The notes under the pieces: model-generated
Told to the model about the DNA's origin: nothing
The model's database searches: none
What the model saw: the letters and a program-made list of their open reading frames with translations, nothing else
Made by a program: the position numbers and the translations under genes
Assembly: GCA_023091735.1 (NCBI GenBank)
Contig: JALKBU010001443.1
Span: forward strand, 1 to 11,039
DNA length: 11,039 bases
Direction of reading: 5' to 3'
Origin: Trichomonas tenax
Taxonomy: Eukaryota > Parabasalia > Trichomonadida > Trichomonadidae
Shown here: in pieces, positions 5,475-11,039 of the stretch
Numbering within the stretch: position 1 is the first letter of the stretch
Layout: every line of letters begins with the position of its first letter

Positions 5475-6839
5475 ATGCATCGCACAAGAGCACGTTCTCT
5501 GATTCTCACAGATGCGCAAAGGTACGAAGAAATTGTTAACATCGGTGTCAGGTCCTATGTGTCTGACACAGATGAAGAAGAAGAACTCACAGAGCTCGAA
5601 GAAGCGATAGAAATGGTGCGAGAAGCGAAGAAATACGTTGCCCTTTACGTCACAGAGAAACAAAAGGTAAACAAACTCGAAGGCGAAATCGAAACGCTTT
5701 ACAGAAAGTTAACGAATAGCTCACAAGAAGTTATCGAACTCCACAGCGAATGCGAGTCCATTTCCAAGAAATACGAGCAGATTATCCACCAAATGGCTAA
5801 AAACCAAAGAATAACTATCGAACGCAACTCCAATCTTGAGTTAGAAAATAAGGAACTCAAAGAGCATTTGAGTGCCTTAGAAGAGCGTGATTTCGAAGAA
5901 GAGGAGACTGAAAATGAGGATCTCAGTCATCTCAGAGACCAAATTTCATCATTGATTCGCGAAAAAATGGAATTGCAGGAACAATTGGAAGATATTACAG
6001 AAAAGAATAAGGATTCACAAGAAGAGTACTCAAGCCAAGTTTGTGTCATCAAAAAACACTTTGAAGAAGCTTTATTGAAGAATAAAGATTTGAATCAAAA
6101 GGTTGAACAGCTGAGCAGCCAAATACAGTTGTATGCCACGCAAATGAAAATCGCGCAGTCGCAGGTGGACCAGCTTAACAGCGAAAAGAGCAATATTTTG
6201 AGCAAAAACCTTCAATTGACACAAGATTACGCAAAATTGAAGGAAGAAACTGAAGCAAAGAAGCAGCAGCCACAGGATGAAGGCAACACCGCGAAAATCA
6301 TTGATTTATCCACGAAAAACGTTTCTCTTCAATCTGAAAATGCAATGTTAAAGTCAAGAATTACTGTCCTCGAGAACCAAATCCAAGAATTAGATGATAG
6401 GGGAGAAGATGAAGAAGATTACGAAGGAAGAATTGAAACGTTAGAAAAAGTCATCGAAAATATGCGTGACAAGTTGAATTATTACGAAGAACTCAACAAG
6501 AACAGGCCGCAGGATGATAAGCTTCAAGCAGACTTAAAGCGCCTGAAGCAACTCGAAGCAGAAAGAGTTTTCTGCAACAAAGAGATTCTCGAGAGCAAAC
6601 AAACAACAATTGACCAACTCACACAGCAGAATGAACAGCTTCAGCATGAGCTTGAGTCTCTACAGCAGAAGAACTACGACTTAAACGTCGAAATCGGAGA
6701 ACTCAAGAAGAGACCAGACACAATGAAGAGCATTGTTAAGATGTACACTGAAAAGTACCAACAGACCGAGAGAGCACGGGCTGAACTTCAGAGGAAGCTC
6801 GATGCTATCATGAGCTCTAATGGATCAGTCTTCCAGTAA
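5475..6839 (+). CDS. Coiled-coil protein, 454 residues
   Basis: The frame runs from the first in-frame ATG (5475) to TAA (6837-6839). The frame is open further upstream to about 5367, but without an ATG and with a composition unlike the rest. The N-terminus is basic (MHRTRAR) and is followed by an acidic patch at residues 31-37. Most of the rest is predicted long coiled coil rich in Glu, Lys, Gln and Leu. Heptad-like hydrophobic spacing is clear near the C-terminus, for example IDQLTQQNEQLQHELESLQQ at about residues 379-398. Acidic or Pro/Gly-containing breaks lie at about 136-149, 264-273, 307-319, 343-348 and 414. There is no signal peptide, membrane segment or catalytic motif. Such proteins usually act as cytoskeletal, Golgi-tether or centrosome scaffolds; which applies here is unknown. 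Composition is less AT-rich than the flanks, as expected for a genuine gene. No intron is seen. Confidence 0.92.
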   Translation: MHRTRARSLILTDAQRYEEIVNIGVRSYVSDTDEEEELTELEEAIEMVREAKKYVALYVTEKQKVNKLEGEIETLYRKLTNSSQEVIELHSECESISKKYEQIIHQMAKNQRITIERNSNLELENKELKEHLSALEERDFEEEETENEDLSHLRDQISSLIREKMELQEQLEDITEKNKDSQEEYSSQVCVIKKHFEEALLKNKDLNQKVEQLSSQIQLYATQMKIAQSQVDQLNSEKSNILSKNLQLTQDYAKLKEETEAKKQQPQDEGNTAKIIDLSTKNVSLQSENAMLKSRITVLENQIQELDDRGEDEEDYEGRIETLEKVIENMRDKLNYYEELNKNRPQDDKLQADLKRLKQLEAERVFCNKEILESKQTTIDQLTQQNEQLQHELESLQQKNYDLNVEIGELKKRPDTMKSIVKMYTEKYQQTERARAELQRKLDAIMSSNGSVFQ

Positions 6840-8975
6840 TCAATTCATTGCTGTAATTTGTAATTTTTATTATTTATTATTATGAAATTTTAGTTATGTA
6901 ATTAAAAAAATGTAAATCCTTAACTAAATTTATTATTCTGTTTAAAATTTTGTATTATTTCGTGATTTGATTATTTTAATATCAGATAAATGCCATAATG
7001 AATTATTATTTTATGAACATCTCCATAATAAAGAGTTCAACACAAAGACCATTAAATTATTATATAAAAATTGATGTAATATCGAATAATCATATGAATA
7101 CATCAAAACAACACATTTTTAAATTAAATATCAAATTGAACTCGATGAATAATAACAATCTGAGTTAGACAGAGTGGGATTATATATACATTGAATTAAA
7201 GGAAAGAATTTAATTAATTCTTTATGTGAAGAAGTTTTAGCAAAAAATATTTGCTTTGATAATTTAGTCTTTTATTTGTTAGCATAAACAGTACTATAGA
7301 TTGCTTTGAGAAATTTAAATACATTGTCGAGTATTGCCATTCATCATTCTTTAATTTTTTCTTTTATAATTTCATAAAACACTCCCAAATATTTTCTGCA
7401 GATTATACATTATGTGGCCTTCGTTCTATTATTGGGAGATAAATATCCTAAACCAAAAAACATACAAACGATGATGATTTTGATATCAAAATTTCAAAAT
7501 AACATTAGTATAAGATCATCAACTCTATAGACAATGATAAAATTATGGAGTCAAAACTATAGCATAAGTTATTAGTTCACATATTATGAAATAAGATTAC
7601 TTTCACAAACCTCATTCATGAATAAGATCTAGCTTTAAGATATGTGAATAAAATGTTATACACAGTACATACATCGATATCTCAGTCTAGTGGTGACACT
7701 TCAAAAATTGATCGATATCAAATTACAAGAAAGAAAATGTTCAACAGAAATACTAGGAAATTTTCCATCCAAAGCAATACAAAGCACTAATCACAGAGAT
7801 TGTTATACATTAAATTAAACAAATCGTGAGTGTTCTTTAGCAGAATCAAAATTTCATCAATCAAAATCATAATTGTAACGTAAAATCCTGTTATGTCACT
7901 TTGCAGTCACAGTGTATAGTGCTGTATGAAAGATTATCGCAAATTTTAGCAAGAATATGTCATTAAAAATTATGGACCGTAGTATATAAAAATCCCTTTA
8001 AAATTGCCACAAAAAGGCCATAATTATTTTATATAAAATATTTATTAACTTATGTATTACAGAAGATAGTGATGATAAATGATATAAATATAGAATTATT
8101 CGAAAATAATTAATGCAGGTTAGTTAGCAATAAATTGTAAATCCGATTTGAAACAAGAAGAATCGTGACGCATTGCTATGGAGATGCTTAATTGTAAACA
8201 AATTATATGTTATCGGAAATATGATTTATGATTATATAAATATACGTAAAATTTTTCCTTTGCTTCAATTTTCATAATGAAAGTGAATTTTGAATTGTAA
8301 AAATGAATCATTGTCTAAGCTTCATTCATAGAATGAAATTGTAATAAATCCATTGTTATCTGATAGTAAATCGATCGTCACAATATTCACCTTTCACGTT
8401 GGTTATTAAAATAAACGAGGATTTGAGCGAAATTGATATTTGACCATCCTATTAAAAAAATAATCATTGATATTTATAGTAAATTATAACGTAGACAGTG
8501 AAGCGTAACATAATACAAAATTTTATTCTTAGGTATCATCAAATTAATAATTTTTTGTTAGCAATTTCAATTTTTTTCAGGTGATTCCTGAGCTACATAC
8601 GAATTGCATCATTTTATATTTTTTCACTTTTTACTTTCTTTTAATTTATTTGATTATTTTTACTCTATATCTATATTCTACCAATTTCATTTTTAGACTT
8701 CAAATTTGAAAGAAAACAAAAAATAGCAAAACATGTTTATATTACAAAATCAATTCATAATAACATAAATTTATTCAAACCATTTCTTTTTGAAGTGTTA
8801 GTGAATTCGTCGCACAATTTATTCAATGACCACATTGAAATAATTTTAATTATCAATTGAAAATCTAATTCTTTCAAAATTTTCCTCCATTTATTTTCTA
8901 TCCAACAGCAATGGAATCATTATGCAAAATATTTTTTCAATGAAACTGTTTTTAAAGAATATATTATAAAAAAAA
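6840..8975. other. 2.1-kb AT-rich intergenic region without genes
   Basis: Stops are frequent in all frames and I see no RNA gene. The only structures are minor: TTGATGTA/TACATCAA at 7071-7106 and TTCATTC-ATA-GAATGAA at about 8321-8337. A TAAA near 6902 could serve as a polyadenylation signal for the upstream gene, but such tetramers are common here. No long foldbacks of the kind seen to the left are evident. Confidence 0.6.
8917..8921 (+). promoter_or_regulatory. Candidate initiator (TCATT) for the Myb gene
   Basis: TCATT fits the trichomonad Inr consensus, with the presumed +1 A at 8919, 57 nt before the ATG at 8976. A closer TCAAT at 8937-8941 does not fit because it lacks the pyrimidine after TCA. 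The evidence is weak apart from the matching spacing at the upstream gene. Confidence 0.25.
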
Positions 8976-9455
8976 ATGGTAAAGTTCACTGACGACGAAG
9001 ACCAGAAGCTTATTCAAATCGTGAAAATGTTTGGAACTCACGATTGGAAGAAGGTTGCGAATCATCTTCAAACTAGAAATGCGAGACAATGCCGCGAAAG
9101 GTGGAATAACTATATTAACCCCGATTTAAATGAGTCTGAATGGACTGTTGATGAAGACAACCTACTGATCAAGCTGCAGAAAGAGTATGGCACAGCATGG
9201 AACAAAATTGCCAAATTTTTTGACAAAAGATCTGATAACGCCTTGAGAAACCGCTGGATGAGGCTCAAAAGGATGATTAAGAATGGATCGAAGACACACC
9301 CACCTAAAATCAATACAAAGAAGCACCAACAGCTTCATGTTGAAACTTCTCCACCAACTCCTGAGTTTAAAGACAATATTGAGAGAATTGTCCATCTTTT
9401 CTCCGCTAATACAGCTTTGGATCTTTTTGGTGATGAAAATGTTTTCTCCTGGTAA
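8976..9455 (+). CDS. Two-repeat (R2R3-type) Myb DNA-binding protein, 159 residues
   Basis: Repeat 1 covers about residues 4-49, with the aromatic triad Phe4, Trp24 and Trp43 and the recognition-helix signature RNARQCRERWNNY (34-46). Repeat 2 covers about 56-99, with Trp56, Trp75 and Trp94 and recognition helix KRSDNALRNRW (84-94). Replacement of the first Trp by Phe is common in this family. The tail (100-159) is basic at first (KRMIKNGSK), then Pro/Thr-rich, and ends in a short acidic-hydrophobic segment (ALDLFGDENVFSW) that could be a protein-contact or activation motif. Short Myb proteins of this layout form a large family in trichomonads, and a few members are characterised transcription factors acting at promoter elements in the nucleus. 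The target genes of this member are unknown. The start is the first ATG after a run of A and fits the domain boundary. The gene stands alone, with no intron. Confidence 0.95.
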   Translation: MVKFTDDEDQKLIQIVKMFGTHDWKKVANHLQTRNARQCRERWNNYINPDLNESEWTVDEDNLLIKLQKEYGTAWNKIAKFFDKRSDNALRNRWMRLKRMIKNGSKTHPPKINTKKHQQLHVETSPPTPEFKDNIERIVHLFSANTALDLFGDENVFSW

Positions 9456-10356
9456 GTTTCAAGGCAATTTTTTGTGCTAATTTTATTTAATCTTGTTTTT
9501 CTACTCTTTTACTCCAGTTTATTATCCATAATATACTGTTTTTTGTTCATTAAACCCCATTAATTTTAAAGATTACATTTTTTAAAAATGTGAAATACCT
9601 TACTTTTCCTTCATCTGGACTTAAAATAGGTAAATTTTAGAATCTATACAATATAACTATAGTGGAAGACTTTATTTTGTGGATATCGATAGAGAACGAC
9701 CATAAGAAACATCAGCATGAATATGAGGTGAATTTGAAGTGTTGGATGAAATTGATGAGAATAGTAAAATTTGAAATATAGTCCAGGGTTGGGGGTGGAA
9801 TCTACAGTATGATGTTAGTATGTTTTAAATGGTAGAAAGCTTATATCAATTGTATTGAAACAAATTGAATCTGTATCAAGATCCTAATGATGTGTTTAGA
9901 TAGATTAATTAAACATTATAATTGTATTGTGCAATGCTAATATATAGGGAATATGTGCAGTCTAATTTAAAAGCATATATGAAGAGTTTTGAAACGTATT
10001 ATTGTGTTATTTACATATGATGGTGTGAACATTCTTAGACATAATTTGCTAATGAGTATTTCATATATTTGATTAAAGTATAATGAAATTTAATTTTAAA
10101 GTGATACAAAATATTAAAACAAATTAATCTAAATAAGCGCAATCGTTATAGGTGGCTTCATATATAATGGATATGAAAATGATATAGATATATATGAAAT
10201 AAAATGAAAAAAAATAAAATTAGCATTCTATGATCTTTTTGTTATGAATATATATTAGCATGGTTTTTTTATAGGGTGGAATAGATATTATAGTGTAATT
10301 TCAAGAAAACATATTTCTGCCATGTAAAATTGATTTATCATGTATATTCAGGGATT
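9456..10356. other. 0.9-kb AT-rich spacer downstream of the Myb gene
   Basis: No RNA gene is visible. A short plus-strand open stretch (about 9675-9780) rich in His, Glu and Lys shows no recognisable motif and lacks a plausible start. The remainder is AT-rich with scattered simple runs. Confidence 0.55.
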
Positions 10357-10439
10357 TGACATGTAAATATGACTGACACGTAAACTTGGTTTTGACATGT
10401 AACTTTGGTTTTGACGTGCAAGTTACATCTGACACTTCA
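10357..10439 (+). repeat. Array of five TGACATGTAA-like motifs
   Basis: TGACATGTAA (10357), TGACACGTAA (10374), TGACATGTAA (10393), TGACGTGCAA (10412) and TGACACTTCA (10430) occur at steps of 17, 19, 19 and 18 bp. The intervening bases are partly conserved too (CTTGGTTT and CTTTGGTTT between units 2-4), so this is a degenerate tandem repeat of about 18-19 bp. The motif core is near-palindromic (ACATGT). The same motif appears in the opposite orientation at 3275-3326 and 10567-10576. Confidence 0.7.
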
Positions 10440-10589
10440 AATTGAGAAGCTAACAACAATTTCGAATTTGATGATTTAAAAATAATCGGACGAATGCATA
10501 GTTAACATAAATATGTATATCATTTCAAAAAAATCAAAGGAAAAGTGTGTTATGTTTTGTCTAAATTTACACGTCAAATTTCACAAGAT

Positions 10590-11039
10590 TATTGGACCAG
10601 TTTGCCAGCGGTTATAGAGGTTTGGCAGAACCAACTGAAGTCATGTCCTGCCTCAACCCGCTCCTTTTCAACCTATAAGCCATTGATCAAGACACCCATA
10701 CCCCATCCCCTAGGGCGCTTCCCTTTCCCTACTCTCCCATGGCTGTCTTCGTCAATGTTAGCATACTTTCTTTTGTCCTCTGACACACACACATGTGGGG
10801 ACATCCGGCGAGCAAGCTCGCCTTCGTCCCGGGGTTAGGATCTAATTTCCCCAATAAGGCGGGAGCTTTATTTTCCACACTTTAAGGCTAAAGTGGCAAA
10901 CGATATGAGTGTGTTGTTTTACCGAAGGGGGACCTGCTAGTTTTGAAAGTGTCGGACCTCGTTATTTTTCATGTCGACGTTAGGATTTGTACGTTTATTT
11001 AATGATCCTAGTTATTTTAGGCGTTGACTTTTGAGGTGT
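10590..11039. mobile_element. GC-richer unrecognised repetitive-type element (runs off the window)
   Basis: Base composition changes sharply around 10590, with C-rich stretches such as CCCATACCCCATCCCC and TTCCCTTTCCC unlike any neighbouring sequence. A stem CAGTT-TGCCA / TGGCA-AACTG spans 10598-10637. Another, GTCGACG with CGTTGAC and TAGGAT with ATCCTA, spans 10973-11028. One plus-strand frame is open over about 97 codons, ending at 10838 (it includes PHPLGRFPFPTLPW), but it has no ATG at its start and crosses an apparent composition boundary, so I do not call it a gene. It gives the impression of a dispersed trichomonad repeat or the end of a transposon, but I cannot name the family. The right end is outside the window. 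Confidence 0.4.
10798..10895. repeat. Train of four abutting hairpins
   Basis: Hairpin (i), 10798-10830: GGGAC/GTCCC enclosing GGCGAGC-AA-GCTCGCC. Hairpin (ii), 10831-10852: GGGG/CCCC enclosing TTAG-GAT-CTAA. Hairpin (iii), 10853-10872: AATAAGGC-GGGA-GCTTTATT with one wobble and a GNRA-type loop. Hairpin (iv), 10878-10895: CACTTTA-AGGC-TAAAGTG. The first three touch end to end and the fourth follows five bases later. The layout suggests a structured RNA or a structured DNA end of an element. No known RNA family is recognised. Confidence 0.6.

Noticed and set aside
9452..9457. GTAAGT overlapping the Myb stop codon, considered as a 5' splice site
   Set aside because: Trichomonad introns use GTAYGT and a fixed ACTAACACACAG-type 3' signal, which I do not see downstream. 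The protein has a natural-looking C-terminus at this stop.
10545..10838. Plus-strand 97-codon frame across the boundary of the GC-rich element
   Set aside because: It starts without an ATG, spans the change in base composition, and ends inside the hairpin train, so it is more likely fortuitous reading of a repeat.

Overview
The window looks like nuclear DNA of a trichomonad (parabasalid protist), either Trichomonas or Tritrichomonas. I infer this from the very AT-rich intergenic DNA, the two compact intronless genes, a short two-repeat Myb protein of the kind trichomonads carry in large families, and fragments of a phage-tail-collar-like gene of the kind associated with their Maverick/Polinton elements. 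The species cannot be fixed from the sequence alone.

Layout. Positions 1-1103 are a large imperfect inverted repeat (foldback). Both outer ends are the last ~38 codons of a tail-collar-like gene, and two 47-nt perfect-armed hairpins sit near its centre. Positions 1104-4434 contain no convincing intact gene. They begin with a GC-rich patch, continue with eight separate foldback hairpins between 1424 and 2198, and later hold two longer hairpins (3602-3732 and 3940-4051). A truncated minus-strand coding remnant (4213-4443) abuts a third copy of the collar-end repeat (4435 to about 4935). The collar-end copies that flank the 3.3-kb hairpin-rich stretch are inverted, and both begin at the same sequence, TTTAAGCATCGATCATGC.

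The two intact genes lie to the right, both on the plus strand: a 454-residue coiled-coil protein (5475-6839) and a 159-residue R2R3-type Myb DNA-binding protein (8976-9455). They are separated by 2.1 kb of AT-rich DNA with no other gene that I can see. Each has an Inr-like pentamer whose candidate +1 A lies 57 nt before the ATG. After the Myb gene come 0.9 kb of AT-rich spacer, a regular array of TGACATGTAA-like motifs (10357-10439), and a compositionally distinct GC-richer element from about 10590 to the window end that contains a run of abutting hairpins.

Nothing shows that the two genes work together: one is probably structural, the other a transcriptional regulator. The most unusual feature of the window is the density of long foldback hairpins in the left 5.4 kb. 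They could be precursors of small RNAs or a family of foldback mobile sequences.
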